55,340 nt of DNA from an uncultured Bacteroidota bacterium (GCA_937876355.1 CALFHN010000142.1:1-55340), one strand, 5' to 3'. Positions 8,789 through 17,037 are shown, numbered from the stretch's first letter. The notes: generated by a model not told the origin, from the sequence alone. Made by a program: numbers and translations.

Positions 8789-10186
8789 CTAGAGAAGCAT
8801 CGTCATTGGATCTTCTAAATAGCCCTGAAGCGTCGCTAAAAATCTTGAACCCGTCGCTCCATCAACCACGCGGTGATCGCATGATAGTGTCAATTTCATG
8901 CGCTTACCTGGCACAACCGCACCAGACTTGACCACTGGAATGTCGCGAATAGCTCCAATTGCTAGAATACACGCGTTCGGGGGGTTAATAATGGCCGTAA
9001 ACTCCTCGATTCCAAACATCCCGAGATTACTCGTCGAAAATGTAGAACCGGACCAATCCGATGGCTGAAGCTGCTTGTTGCGACCTCGCGTGGCCAAATC
9101 TTTGGTTTCCGCACCAATCTGAGATAGTCCTTTTCGATCTGTATGACGAATGACGGGAGTAATTAACCCATCTTCAACAGCAACTGCGACGGCGATATGA
9201 ACTTCGTTGTGAAGGCGAACTTCGCCTTCCGCTTCCATCCAAGATGCATTCACCCAAGGGTGCTGTAAAAGCGACAGAGCGGATGATTTTGTTACCAAAT
9301 CGTTGAAAGAGACCTTGCTTAATTCCTTTGCCGCAGCCTTTTCGTTGAGTTTATCCCGGAAAGCAATCGCAGCTTCCATATCTACATCGATAGTGAGGTA
9401 AAAATGAGGGCTCGAAAATTTACTTTCAGCCAAACGCCTGGCAATGGTTTTTCGCATCTGTGAAATACGAACAGCTTCATACGCTCCCGGAGCCGCGCTA
9501 GGAGCGGCGGCCGGAGTAGAAGAATCAGAGGGCGCATAAGGCAGTGCAGCAGCAATTGGTGCCGATGACGACACCGCGGGCACGGCTGCCGGAGCACTTA
9601 TCGGTGCCACAGAACTTGAACCGCCTTCCATTGCAGATTCAATGTCTTTTTTCACGATCCGGCCCTCTGGGCCGGATCCACTTAGTGCAAAAAGACTAAT
9701 TCCATGTTCGCCTGCAAGCTTTCGAGCTAAAGGAGATGCTCTGATCCGGCCGCCAGCATCAGAGGTTGCCGAAACAGGTACTGGAGCGGTTGTTAAGATC
9801 GTGGCAGACACGGGGTCCGCATCTTCCGCCGGTTGTTCTGCAACTTTTGACGGAGCAGCAGGCTCAGCCGCAGAAGTCGTTTCGGACTCGCCACTAGCCT
9901 TGGAGCCGCCTAATCCATAGGCAGCCAGAATGGCTGAAATATCTTCACCCTCATCCCCTAGAATTGCAATCAATCCGCCGATCGGAACCGAATCGCCTTC
10001 TTCAATGACCCGTTTGAGGAGAACGCCATCATCATACACTTCGAGATCCATGGTAGCCTTGTCGGTTTCGACCTGTGCCACTACGTCTCCGGCAGATATT
10101 TTCTCTCCTTCCTCTTTAAGCCACGCTGCGAGGACACCTTCGTCCATGGTGTCGCTCATTTTGGGCATTTCGACTGGGATAGCCAT
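8789..10186 (-). CDS. pdhC: Pyruvate dehydrogenase E2, dihydrolipoamide acetyltransferase
   Basis: The 465-residue protein transfers the acetyl group from E1-bound intermediate via a lipoyl arm to CoA, giving acetyl-CoA. Domains in order: one lipoyl domain at 1-80 with the lipoylated lysine K43 in ETDKATMDLE; an Ala/Pro/Ser-rich flexible linker; a peripheral subunit-binding domain at about 148-187 (RIRASPLARKLAGEHGI...GRIVKKDI); a second Ala/Pro linker; and the catalytic domain from about 238, ending with the active-site motif CDHRVVDG. It follows E1-alpha and E1-beta on the same strand and its start is preceded by AAGGA. No E3 (dihydrolipoamide dehydrogenase) gene is in the window. Acetyl rather than succinyl specificity is inferred from the E1 partners. 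A 10-bp perfect hairpin is embedded at 9656-9678. Confidence 0.95.
   Translation of the reverse strand: MAIPVEMPKMSDTMDEGVLAAWLKEEGEKISAGDVVAQVETDKATMDLEVYDDGVLLKRVIEEGDSVPIGGLIAILGDEGEDISAILAAYGLGGSKASGESETTSAAEPAAPSKVAEQPAEDADPVSATILTTAPVPVSATSDAGGRIRASPLARKLAGEHGISLFALSGSGPEGRIVKKDIESAMEGGSSSVAPISAPAAVPAVSSSAPIAAALPYAPSDSSTPAAAPSAAPGAYEAVRISQMRKTIARRLAESKFSSPHFYLTIDVDMEAAIAFRDKLNEKAAAKELSKVSFNDLVTKSSALSLLQHPWVNASWMEAEGEVRLHNEVHIAVAVAVEDGLITPVIRHTDRKGLSQIGAETKDLATRGRNKQLQPSDWSGSTFSTSNLGMFGIEEFTAIINPPNACILAIGAIRDIPVVKSGAVVPGKRMKLTLSCDHRVVDGATGSRFLATLQGYLEDPMTMLL
9656..9678. repeat. Perfect 10-bp inverted repeat inside E2 gene
   Basis: GATCCGGCCC (9656-9665) and GGGCCGGATC (9669-9678) pair exactly around loop TCT. 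It encodes the SGPEGRI stretch of the subunit-binding domain, a conserved G-rich turn, so part of the symmetry may follow from protein constraint. Confidence 0.85.
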
Positions 10187-10304
10187 TTCTTTCGATCCTT
10201 TTTGGGTTTCTCTAAAAGCTTTTTTCTAACTCGGCGGCTTCTAAGCGAAATGCACACTATAAAACTGTACAAAAACTCGCAAGATCCGCCTTCGGGCCAT
10301 TTGC

Positions 10305-11288
10305 CTACTTGACGTACATCACTCGTTTACAAGCATCGTACGCATCTTTGGCTTGAGGCATGTAGTACTCAATCAAGTTTTTTGCATAAGGAGCAGGGAC
10401 GTCTTTCGAAGTGATCCGAAGAACAGGAGCATCCAAATAATCAAAGGCACGTTCCTGAATTTGATAGGTGATCTCAGACGAAATACTTGCAAATGGATTA
10501 CTTTCATCAATAATCACGCACCGATTCGTCTTTTTAATGGACTCAATAACGGTGTCAATATCAAACGGACGTATAGTTCGAGGGTCAATGACCTCTGCAC
10601 TGTACCCCTCTAAAGCCAATTGATCTGCCACTTCCATAGCGATATAATGGCTTTTGGAGTGTGCCACAATCGTTACGTCCGTGCCTTCTCGCGCAATGCG
10701 GGCCTTTCCGATTGGGATGAGGTAATCCACGGCGTCGGAAACCTCTCCTTTCCAACCGAACATGACTTCACTTTCCAGGAAAATAACTGGGTTATTATCC
10801 CGAATCGCTGATTTCAACAATCCTTTTGCGTCGTCCGGGTTTGAAGGTGCGATCACCTTGAGGCCTGGAATGGTCGCATAAATCGACTCGGTTGACGTGT
10901 TGTGCGTTGCCGCCAACTGACCAGCAGCGCCGTTTGCGCCCCGAAACACAATCGGGATATTAAACTGGCCGCCGGACATATAGCGGATCTTGGCTGCATT
11001 ATTAATGAGCTGATCAATCGCTACAAACGAAAAGTTGAAGGTCATGAATTCAATAATTGGGCGAAGACCGGCCATGGCCGCTCCTACTCCAAGACCACAA
11101 AAGCCACTTTCCGAAATAGGCGTATCAATAATTCGCTTTGGGCCGAATTTTTCTAACATACCTTCGCTGACCTTGTAGGCGCCATTGTATTCGGCGACTT
11201 CTTCACCCATAAGAAAGACGCTGGAATCGCGCTCCATTTCTTCGGTCATTGCCGCTCGAAGCGCTTCTCTGTACTGCAATACTGCCAT
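10305..11288 (-). CDS. pdhB: Pyruvate dehydrogenase E1 component, beta subunit
   Basis: The 327-residue protein is the usual length for E1-beta and is collinear with the family: a thiamine diphosphate-interacting N-terminal half (REALRAAMTEEMERDSSVFLMGEEVAEYNGAYKVS, then DTPISESGFCGLGVGAAMAGLRPI) and a transketolase C-terminal domain (DVTIVAHSKSHYIAMEVADQLALEGYSAEVIDPRTIRPFD). With E1-alpha it forms the alpha2beta2 enzyme that decarboxylates pyruvate. It begins 45 bp after the E1-alpha stop, and E2 follows after 118 bp, so the three are very likely co-transcribed. Pyruvate rather than branched-chain oxoacid specificity is inferred from overall resemblance. Confidence 0.94.
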   Translation of the reverse strand: MAVLQYREALRAAMTEEMERDSSVFLMGEEVAEYNGAYKVSEGMLEKFGPKRIIDTPISESGFCGLGVGAAMAGLRPIIEFMTFNFSFVAIDQLINNAAKIRYMSGGQFNIPIVFRGANGAAGQLAATHNTSTESIYATIPGLKVIAPSNPDDAKGLLKSAIRDNNPVIFLESEVMFGWKGEVSDAVDYLIPIGKARIAREGTDVTIVAHSKSHYIAMEVADQLALEGYSAEVIDPRTIRPFDIDTVIESIKKTNRCVIIDESNPFASISSEITYQIQERAFDYLDAPVLRITSKDVPAPYAKNLIEYYMPQAKDAYDACKRVMYVK

Positions 11289-11333
11289 AACGATGCTTAC
11301 TGTCTAACTTTAATTGATTCGGGTAGCTGGAGA

Positions 11334-12497
11334 TTAGGCCAGGTAGGGGTAATCGGATTCGTCGTAAATGTGTTCATAAATTTCACTCAGGTCCGGTACC
11401 GGGCTGTTTTCAGCAAATTCGACGGAGGCCAATACTTCATCTTTAACATCCTCGTCAATGGCGTCTAGCGCCTTAACACTTGTCATTTTGTGCTCGAGGA
11501 TGTACGCTTTTAGCCGGATAATCGGGTCCTCGTTTTTCTTCGACTCGAGTTCTTCTTTGGTCCGGTATTTTTGCGGATCCGACATCGAATGGCCGCGGTA
11601 GCGATAGGTCCTTATTTCCAGCATCGATGGTTTGTTTTCCCTTGCTAACGCCACATGATCCTGCATGGCTTTGCATACTGAAAAAACGTCCATTCCATCA
11701 ACTAGTGCGGCTTTCATTTTGTAACCAACAGCATGATGGGTGAATTCGGTTTCGGCAAAAGCCCTATGAACCGCCGTTCCCATTGCATAGTGATTATTTT
11801 CAACCACCAATATCGAAGGTAATTCATACAAAGATGCAAGGTTTGCAGCTTCATGAACTGAACCTTGACCTGCAGCACCATCACCGTAAAAAGCGATAGA
11901 AACACCGCCATCCTCTTTGTACTTGTGTGCGAAAGCAATTCCCACGCCAACAGGAACATGCGACCCAACTATACCATGACCGCCAAAAAGTCCTTTTTCT
12001 TTCGAAAAGAAATGCATTGATCCGCCTTTTCCGCGGGAGCACCCCCCAACTTTACCGAACATCTCAGCCATACATTCATTGGCTGTCATTCCCAATGCGA
12101 GACCGTGTCCGTGGTCCCGGTAGGCCGTAATGATCGAGTCTAGCCCTATTTTGATAGCGGTTGAGGTGCCCGTCGAAATGGCTTCCTGTCCAATATACAA
12201 GTGCAGAAATCCTGCGATTTTCTGTTTTCCGTACATCTGAGCAGCGCGCTCCTCAAATCGGCGCTGCAGAAGCATGTTACGATACATCGACAATACGTCG
12301 TCTATAGAAAGTCCAAGGTCTTTATGGGTGAACTTGCCCGCAGGGTATGTATCGAATGTAACATTCAATTCGAGAGATGTCGGAAACGTACCTTCGGGTA
12401 CAACTTTTTTTGCTCGAGATCTTGAAGGAGCCTTTTTTGTTGTAGATGTTGCCTTACTGGGGGACTTGGCAGGCGTTTTACGAGTCTGTTTGGCCAT
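11334..12497 (-). CDS. pdhA: Pyruvate dehydrogenase E1 component, alpha subunit, with Lys/Ala/Ser-rich N-terminal tail
   Basis: From the ATG at 12497 the protein has 387 residues. The thiamine-diphosphate motif runs from YGDGAAGQGSVHEAANLA to VENNHYAMGT (GDG...NN pattern), and the phosphorylation-loop region YRYRGHSMSDP is present. An in-frame TTG lies 22 codons upstream, but that extension (starting at 12563) lacks family similarity and I exclude it. Residues 1-32 are a basic low-complexity tail (MAKQTRKTPAKSPSKATS...SRSRAKK) ahead of the conserved domain; such a tail is not part of the core E1-alpha fold. It is the first gene of the PDH operon and is divergent from the ECF sigma factor gene. 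Confidence 0.93.
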   Translation of the reverse strand: MAKQTRKTPAKSPSKATSTTKKAPSRSRAKKVVPEGTFPTSLELNVTFDTYPAGKFTHKDLGLSIDDVLSMYRNMLLQRRFEERAAQMYGKQKIAGFLHLYIGQEAISTGTSTAIKIGLDSIITAYRDHGHGLALGMTANECMAEMFGKVGGCSRGKGGSMHFFSKEKGLFGGHGIVGSHVPVGVGIAFAHKYKEDGGVSIAFYGDGAAGQGSVHEAANLASLYELPSILVVENNHYAMGTAVHRAFAETEFTHHAVGYKMKAALVDGMDVFSVCKAMQDHVALARENKPSMLEIRTYRYRGHSMSDPQKYRTKEELESKKNEDPIIRLKAYILEHKMTSVKALDAIDEDVKDEVLASVEFAENSPVPDLSEIYEHIYDESDYPYLA

Positions 12498-12772
12498 AAT
12501 ATGCGCGTTGATCGGTGCTCGGGAGTTTTTAAAAGCGTTGCATAATACAACAAACCCAACCAATTTACGTAATCGTTAACGATATCTTAAATAACTTGTC
12601 ATAACAAGATATTACAAGTTCAGGGAAATTTACTCGGAACGGCTTCTCCTTGTATTCGTTTAGGGGGCTGCTTCCCGAAAAAATCTCCCACCGATGAGTT
12701 ACCCTACCAGTTCGCCCGACTTCTACGATAGAAAAAATTATTGTAACAAATTGACCGATTGACTTACATACC
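12498..12772. promoter_or_regulatory. Divergent promoter region of the PDH operon and ECF sigma gene
   Basis: This 275-bp gap must carry promoters for pdhA (minus) and the sigma gene (plus). It contains a perfect 12-bp palindrome ATCGTTAACGAT at 12572-12583 and an imperfect dyad with arms AACTTGT (12593-12599) and ACAAGTT (12614-12620), both plausible operator sites. I see no clear TAnnTTTG box. A minus-strand open frame overlapping this region is not convincing. Confidence 0.4.
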
Positions 12773-13399
12773 ATGACCGAAACTGCACGAGGCCATATTG
12801 ACAAAACCAGTTTAGAACCGGATCTCGAAGCGTTACTCGCTGGCGATGAGAAGGCATTCGAACTACTGGTCGCGCAAGAAAGTCCACGGCTTTTTCGGAT
12901 CATCCATCGAATTCTTGGCGATGAGGAGGAATCCAAAAACATTCTTCAGGAGACATTTTTGCAAGCCTTTCAACGAATGCACACGTTTAGGCGAGAGTCA
13001 AAATTTACAACATGGTTGTATGCTATTGGGATAAATTTGGCTCGCGGATCACTTCGCAAGTCTAAAAGAATGACTTCTTTGGACGATGCGGATGTGGAAA
13101 GATTGCAACCCTCGTTTTCCAAAGGAATGTTCGTTGAGTCACCGCAGTCTTGGGATCCCCTGAAACTTGCAGAACGGACTGATCGTCATAAATTTCTTCA
13201 CCAAGCGATTGATAAACTCCCTGAAGATTATAAAGCCATCGTCATTCTTCGGGACATTGAAGAACATTCTACTGAAGAGGTGGCAAAAATGTTAAATATC
13301 ACGGGCGGTGCCGTTAGAGTCCGTTTACATAGAGCTCGAGTCGCGCTTCGGACTATGTTGAATACTCATTTTCAATATCAAAGCCAATCATCCAAATAA
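12773..13399 (+). CDS. ECF-family RNA polymerase sigma factor
   Basis: The 208-residue protein has sigma-70 region 2 (about 28-95: FELLVAQESPRLFRIIHRILGDEEESKNILQETFLQAFQRMHTFR...FTTWLYAIGINLA) and region 4 (about 145-195: LPEDYKAIVILRDIEEHSTEEVAKMLNITGGAVRVRLHRARVALR), and lacks regions 1 and 3, which defines extracytoplasmic-function sigma factors. A zinc-finger anti-sigma-like gene begins 4 bp after its stop, the normal sigma/anti-sigma pairing. Its target genes are not evident. It may control itself and the downstream glycosyltransferase; that is inference from gene order. Confidence 0.92.
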   Translation: MTETARGHIDKTSLEPDLEALLAGDEKAFELLVAQESPRLFRIIHRILGDEEESKNILQETFLQAFQRMHTFRRESKFTTWLYAIGINLARGSLRKSKRMTSLDDADVERLQPSFSKGMFVESPQSWDPLKLAERTDRHKFLHQAIDKLPEDYKAIVILRDIEEHSTEEVAKMLNITGGAVRVRLHRARVALRTMLNTHFQYQSQSSK

Positions 13400-13403
13400 A
13401 GTA

Positions 13404-13682
13404 ATGAAAGCATTGATCATGGCTAAGACCTTGCTTGGAATGGCGCCGAATTGCAAAAAAGTCACCTCTTTTTTGGCAGAATACGTTGAGGGAACGCTCC
13501 CAGAAAAACTACGCCAACAATTTGATCAACATATTGGAATGTGTAAGTGTTGCGGACCTTATTTTGAACAATATCGTGCAACTATAGGCATGATAAAAGA
13601 AGGAAAGGAAGTCGCAATCCCCTCTGAATTGGTTGAACACACGATGTCTTTTCTGCGTAAAAACGCTGATTTCAAGCATTAG
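13404..13682 (+). CDS. Small soluble zinc-finger (zf-HC2) anti-sigma protein
   Basis: The 92-residue protein carries the zf-HC2/ZAS signature: C17, then H43-x3-C47-x2-C50 (HIGMCKCC). It directly follows the ECF sigma gene with a 4-bp gap, so it very likely binds and holds that sigma factor in a zinc-dependent manner. Unlike many anti-sigma factors it has no transmembrane helix or periplasmic domain; the whole protein is the cytoplasmic zinc domain plus a short helical tail. This suggests control by an intracellular signal such as thiol oxidation. An alternative start at codon 6 (ATG) is possible. Confidence 0.8.
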   Translation: MKALIMAKTLLGMAPNCKKVTSFLAEYVEGTLPEKLRQQFDQHIGMCKCCGPYFEQYRATIGMIKEGKEVAIPSELVEHTMSFLRKNADFKH

Positions 13683-13703
13683 CAGCAACACAAAACAGTA
13701 CGG

Positions 13704-14435
13704 ATGCAGAGTCAGCACCCACTTGTCATCATTCCTACCTTCAATGAAGCGGAAAATATCAGCTCGGTCATTGAGCAGGTATTAAGCCTTGCGTTGTCCT
13801 TTCATATCTTGGTTGTGGACGATGGAAGCCCAGACGGAACCGCTGATTTGGTTAAAGATCTAGTAAACAGACATCCTGGTCGCATTCATTTGTTGCGACG
13901 GGAGGGCAAACAGGGTCTGGGCACCGCTTATTTGGCAGGATTTCGCTTCGCTTTAGAGAATGGATATAATCTCGTATGCGAGATGGATGCAGACATGTCA
14001 CACAATCCGGCAGATCTAGAGCGTATTGTCGCCCCCGTTATTCGCGGTGATGCAGATTTAGCAATTGGATCCAGGTATATTAATGGCGTCCGAATTATCA
14101 ATTGGCCGCTCTCTCGACTCATGCTTTCTTATGGAGCCGGGATGTATACCCGAGCCATTACCGGAATCCAAATCAAAGATGTCACGGCGGGATTCAAGTG
14201 TTTCCACCGGCGAGTCTTAGAGGCAATTAACCTAGATGCGGTACGCTCAAACGGCTACTCATTCCAAATAGAGTTAAATTTTAAAGCGTGGAAAAAAGGA
14301 TTTAAGCTCGTAGAAGTGCCCATCATTTTTACGGAGCGGACCGAAGGTCGATCAAAAATGAGCAAGGCGATTGTCCGAGAAGCCGCTTGGAAGGTATGGG
14401 AACTACGAATTCGCTCTATTTTCGGACGGCTATAG
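13704..14435 (+). CDS. Polyprenol (dolichol-type) phosphate sugar transferase, GT2 family, DPM1-like
   Basis: The 243-residue GT-A glycosyltransferase has the nucleotide-sugar site VVDDGSPDGT (D39, D40) and the metal-binding EMDADMSHNP (D95, D97). It matches dolichol-phosphate mannosyltransferase-like enzymes through its C-terminal ERTEGRSKMSKAIVREA segment. It lacks the C-terminal membrane anchor of longer family members, so it is soluble or peripheral. The predicted reaction moves mannose or another hexose from GDP/UDP-sugar to a polyprenyl phosphate for use in periplasmic glycosylation. It begins 21 bp after the anti-sigma gene and probably shares its transcript. Confidence 0.88.
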   Translation: MQSQHPLVIIPTFNEAENISSVIEQVLSLALSFHILVVDDGSPDGTADLVKDLVNRHPGRIHLLRREGKQGLGTAYLAGFRFALENGYNLVCEMDADMSHNPADLERIVAPVIRGDADLAIGSRYINGVRIINWPLSRLMLSYGAGMYTRAITGIQIKDVTAGFKCFHRRVLEAINLDAVRSNGYSFQIELNFKAWKKGFKLVEVPIIFTERTEGRSKMSKAIVREAAWKVWELRIRSIFGRL

Positions 14436-14466
14436 TACCTTCCCCTACAAACTAGGCAAACCACTA

Positions 14467-14502
14467 TGCTCTATTTTTGACCCTGTGCTCTATTTTTGAC
14501 CC
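14467..14502 (+). repeat. Tandem 17-bp direct repeat with TATTTTTG boxes upstream of icd
   Basis: TGCTCTATTTTTGACCC occurs exactly at 14467-14483 and 14486-14502 (period 19). Each copy holds TATTTTTG, which fits the Bacteroidota -7 consensus TAnnTTTG, so this could be a doubled promoter core for icd, whose ATG lies at 14549. A clear -33 TTG at the expected distance is missing. A third, diverged copy (GCTCTATTTTCGGAC) lies at 14413 inside the end of the preceding gene. Confidence 0.6.
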
Positions 14503-14548
14503 AATCGGGCAATTGCTAACTAGAACCAATTTATTTCTAAAGACCACT

Positions 14549-15790
14549 ATGTATAAAAATCTCTCGACTCCTTCGAAGGGTGAAAACATTAAAATGGTAG
14601 ATGGCAAACTTCAAGTGCCAAACCATCCCATTATTCCTTTTATCGAAGGCGACGGCATTGGCCCTGATATTTGGGCTGCTGCGCAACACGTCTTCGACAG
14701 TGCGGTAGAAAAAGCCTACAAGGGTTCTCGAAAAATCGAGTGGTTCGAAGTATTTGCTGGCGAAAAAGCATTCGACCTTTTTAGCGAGTGGCTGCCCGAG
14801 GATACTCTCGATGCGATCCGCAATCACCTCGTATCCATCAAGGGCCCTTTGACGACACCTGTAGGCGGTGGGATTCGGTCTTTGAACGTTGCTTTACGGC
14901 AAAAATTAGACTTATACGCGTGTGTTCGCCCGGTTCGGTACTTCGACGGAGTGCCTTCCCCGGTCAAACATCCGGAATTGATTGATATGATCATTTTCAG
15001 GGAAAATGCGGAAGACATCTACGCAGGGATCGAATTCCAAGCTGGAACAGACGATGCGAAGACGTTTGCAGACCTGTTGAAAGCCACCTTCCCTGATCAT
15101 TACGCGAAGGTTCGGTTTCCTGAAACTACCGGATTCGGGATCAAACCCATTTCCTCTGAAGGTACCAAACGGCTCGTTCGGGCTGCTATTCGCTTCGCGA
15201 TCGATCAAGGCAAAGAAAGTGTAACAATCGTTCACAAAGGCAACATCATGAAATACACCGAAGGTGCGTTTCGTGACTGGGCGTATGAATTGGCTTGTGA
15301 AGAATTTGGCGGAGTAGTCATTGGAGAAGGACCTTGGTGCAAGCTGCCAAACGGTATCGTCATTAAGGATGTGATTGCCGACGCTTTCCTACAGCAAATA
15401 TTGACTAGACCTGCGGAATACGGCGTAATAGCCACGATGAACCTGAACGGAGATTACATTTCGGATGCGCTTGCAGCTCAAGTTGGCGGCATTGGAATTG
15501 CTCCTGGAGCAAATATTAATTACGATACCGGATTGTCAATCTTTGAAGCCACACACGGAACGGCGCCCAAGTACGCTGGACAGGACAAAGTGAATCCAGG
15601 ATCAGTAATTCTTTCGGGTGAAATGATGTTTCGATATATGGGTTGGAATGAAGCCGCCGATCTGATTATTACCTCCCTCGATAAAACTATCGGACAAAAA
15701 CGAGTCACATACGACTTTGAGCGCCAAATGGAAGGAGCTACACTATTGAAGTGCAGCGAATTTGGGAGCGCCATGGTCGAAAATATGTAA
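14549..15790 (+). CDS. icd: Isocitrate dehydrogenase, NADP-dependent
   Basis: From the ATG at 14549 the protein has 413 residues and starts [15 protein letters not shown], matching the N-terminus of E. coli-type ICD; a TTG 24 codons upstream would add a stretch without family similarity. It oxidatively decarboxylates isocitrate to 2-oxoglutarate in the TCA cycle. Visible signatures are [10 protein letters not shown], the substrate/phosphorylation segment [13 protein letters not shown] with its serine, [17 protein letters not shown] and the C-terminal [11 protein letters not shown]...KCSEFG. The Lys-Tyr in HGTAPKY and the Tyr/Arg in TYDFER are the NADP-specifying residues known from the E. coli enzyme, so NADP use is expected. 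No isocitrate dehydrogenase kinase gene is nearby. Confidence 0.95.
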   Translation: MYKNLSTPSKGENIKMVDGKLQVPNHPIIPFIEGDGIGPDIWAAAQHVFDSAVEKAYKGSRKIEWFEVFAGEKAFDLFSEWLPEDTLDAIRNHLVSIKGPLTTPVGGGIRSLNVALRQKLDLYACVRPVRYFDGVPSPVKHPELIDMIIFRENAEDIYAGIEFQAGTDDAKTFADLLKATFPDHYAKVRFPETTGFGIKPISSEGTKRLVRAAIRFAIDQGKESVTIVHKGNIMKYTEGAFRDWAYELACEEFGGVVIGEGPWCKLPNGIVIKDVIADAFLQQILTRPAEYGVIATMNLNGDYISDALAAQVGGIGIAPGANINYDTGLSIFEATHGTAPKYAGQDKVNPGSVILSGEMMFRYMGWNEAADLIITSLDKTIGQKRVTYDFERQMEGATLLKCSEFGSAMVENM

Positions 15791-15872
15791 TCCACGGCGA
15801 AAGAATTCGTTACCTAGGAGCATGTCGCCGAAAAGCGTGTCTTCCATGAGGCTCGCCGCCGAGTGTTACGCT

Positions 15873-15944
15873 GTCGAAGGCCGTGGTTTATCCATGGCCT
15901 TCGACGATTTGATCGAAGAGCACGTCAAAGTGTTTGACGTGCTC
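15873..15944. repeat. Pair of strong hairpins at the 3' end of the glycosyltransferase gene
   Basis: Hairpin one: GTCGAAGGCCGTGG (15873-15886) pairs with CCATGGCCTTCGAC (15892-15905), 14 positions with one G/T mismatch, loop TTTAT; the glycosyltransferase stop codon is in the loop. Hairpin two: GAGCACGTCAAA (15918-15929) pairs perfectly with TTTGACGTGCTC (15933-15944), loop GTG, entirely coding. No T-run follows either on either strand. They sit between the convergent ends of icd and the glycosyltransferase and may block read-through or protect mRNA 3' ends. Confidence 0.85.
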
Positions 15945-17033
15945 GCTCCATTCCAAATGTGCAGAAATACTCTTCAACGTGTTGACGGGAAGTGGCCTTT
16001 CCTCTCCTTTTAGTATGCGGGTCATTATGGAAAAGAGCTCATCGTCGTCGTCGTATAATATGGGCGCATGTAATAGCGGCGAGTGAAGCGACTCTGGAAT
16101 AAGTTCAGGATAAGAAAGCCTGTTTGGCAATAGAGGATGGCAGCCACAGTAAATGGCTTCTAGCATCGATATGCCAAAAAATTCGTGAACTGATGTGGAA
16201 ATCACGATATCAGCACGGTGCAGGATGCTGCTGTATTCTTTAAAATCTTCCGCATACCCATAATGCAGAATTCGCTCTGCATACCGTTCAAATGCTCTTT
16301 CGAACTCAGGAGGAAGCTCTTCGAAGTGCTCACCGGCCAGAATCAAGCGAAACTGGTGACCCGAATCGTCTAGCCTGTTCATCAATCGAAAAAAGGCGGC
16401 TGGGTTTTTGTCATATTCCCATCGCTGATTCCAGAGCACGATCGGGGGTTTCATCCCTGGACCCCAGCCATGCGCCTCATAAGATGGGGCATATTTATCG
16501 TGGCCCCGCAAATCTAATCCTAGGTGCATTACCGAGCTCTTCAATCTTATTTCTTGAGCGGTATGAAGATGCGTGTAGTCAGGAAAGAGGCGCAGTAACC
16601 GAGGTAAGGCCTCGACAAATTGGTCGTAATGAAATTGAGAATTAAATAGAATATGGTCGGCTGCCAGGCACGAAACGTAATTGATATACCCGTAGGTATG
16701 ATCTCGCGTTTTCCCTTCGGGAAGTGGATAGGTTAATTGATTTTCGTGCATGTACATGACAACAGGCACGCCTTGCAATTCTCCCCTGGTTAACGCCAAA
16801 AATGCAGGTAAATTGACCATGCTGGAGGCAAAAATAAGGTCTGGTTTCCCCCCTTTTGCACACAATTCTTGAACTTTAAGCGCCATCGTGACAGCACCAC
16901 CATGCATTCGCCATTTCCAAAACCGAGCAGACATCGTTACGATATCGACTTCATGTTTGGTATGAGAGACAAGGCCGTCTAAAAATGCCCGATGGGATCC
17001 ACCGTACCATGGTTCTAAGGCTAATATTCGCAT
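15888..17033 (-). CDS. DUF3524 glycosyltransferase, homologue of tRNA-queuosine mannosyltransferase (QTMAN/GTDC1)
   Basis: The 381-residue protein begins MRILALEPWYGGSHRAFLDG and continues with RFWKWRMHGGA, the hallmark of the DUF3524 family, whose human member GTDC1/QTMAN adds mannose to queuosine at tRNA-Asp position 34. The N-terminal half is DUF3524 (about 1-170) and the C-terminal half is a GT4-type Rossmann domain with PIVLWNQRWEYDKNP, LAGE and the donor-site motif HEFFGISMLEAIYCGCHPLLPN. No signal peptide is present, so it is cytosolic. It is preceded by a small unknown gene with a 4-bp gap. Whether the bacterial protein acts on queuosine tRNA or another acceptor cannot be decided here. 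Two hairpins overlap its last codons. Confidence 0.85.
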   Translation of the reverse strand: MRILALEPWYGGSHRAFLDGLVSHTKHEVDIVTMSARFWKWRMHGGAVTMALKVQELCAKGGKPDLIFASSMVNLPAFLALTRGELQGVPVVMYMHENQLTYPLPEGKTRDHTYGYINYVSCLAADHILFNSQFHYDQFVEALPRLLRLFPDYTHLHTAQEIRLKSSVMHLGLDLRGHDKYAPSYEAHGWGPGMKPPIVLWNQRWEYDKNPAAFFRLMNRLDDSGHQFRLILAGEHFEELPPEFERAFERYAERILHYGYAEDFKEYSSILHRADIVISTSVHEFFGISMLEAIYCGCHPLLPNRLSYPELIPESLHSPLLHAPILYDDDDELFSIMTRILKGEERPLPVNTLKSISAHLEWSEHVKHFDVLFDQIVEGHG

Positions 17034-17037
17034 GTTT

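Noticed and set aside
9930..10229. 99-residue plus-strand frame opposite the lipoyl domain of E2
   Set aside because: It is a mirror frame of a strongly supported gene and has no recognisable motif.
11069..11080. Palindrome CGGCCATGGCCG in pdhB
   Set aside because: Loopless, 12 bp, and encodes the conserved AAMAG segment whose codons give such symmetry easily.
12565..12942. 125-residue minus-strand open frame in the PDH/sigma control region
   Set aside because: It lies antisense to the sigma factor start, has no family character, and its composition reads as a shadow.
14477..14548. Upstream TTG start for isocitrate dehydrogenase
   Set aside because: It would begin inside the tandem repeat and adds residues not found in the family; the ATG at 14549 matches the known N-terminus.
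16292..16645. 117-residue plus-strand frame inside the QTMAN-like gene
   Set aside because: Antisense shadow of a gene with clear DUF3524 motifs.
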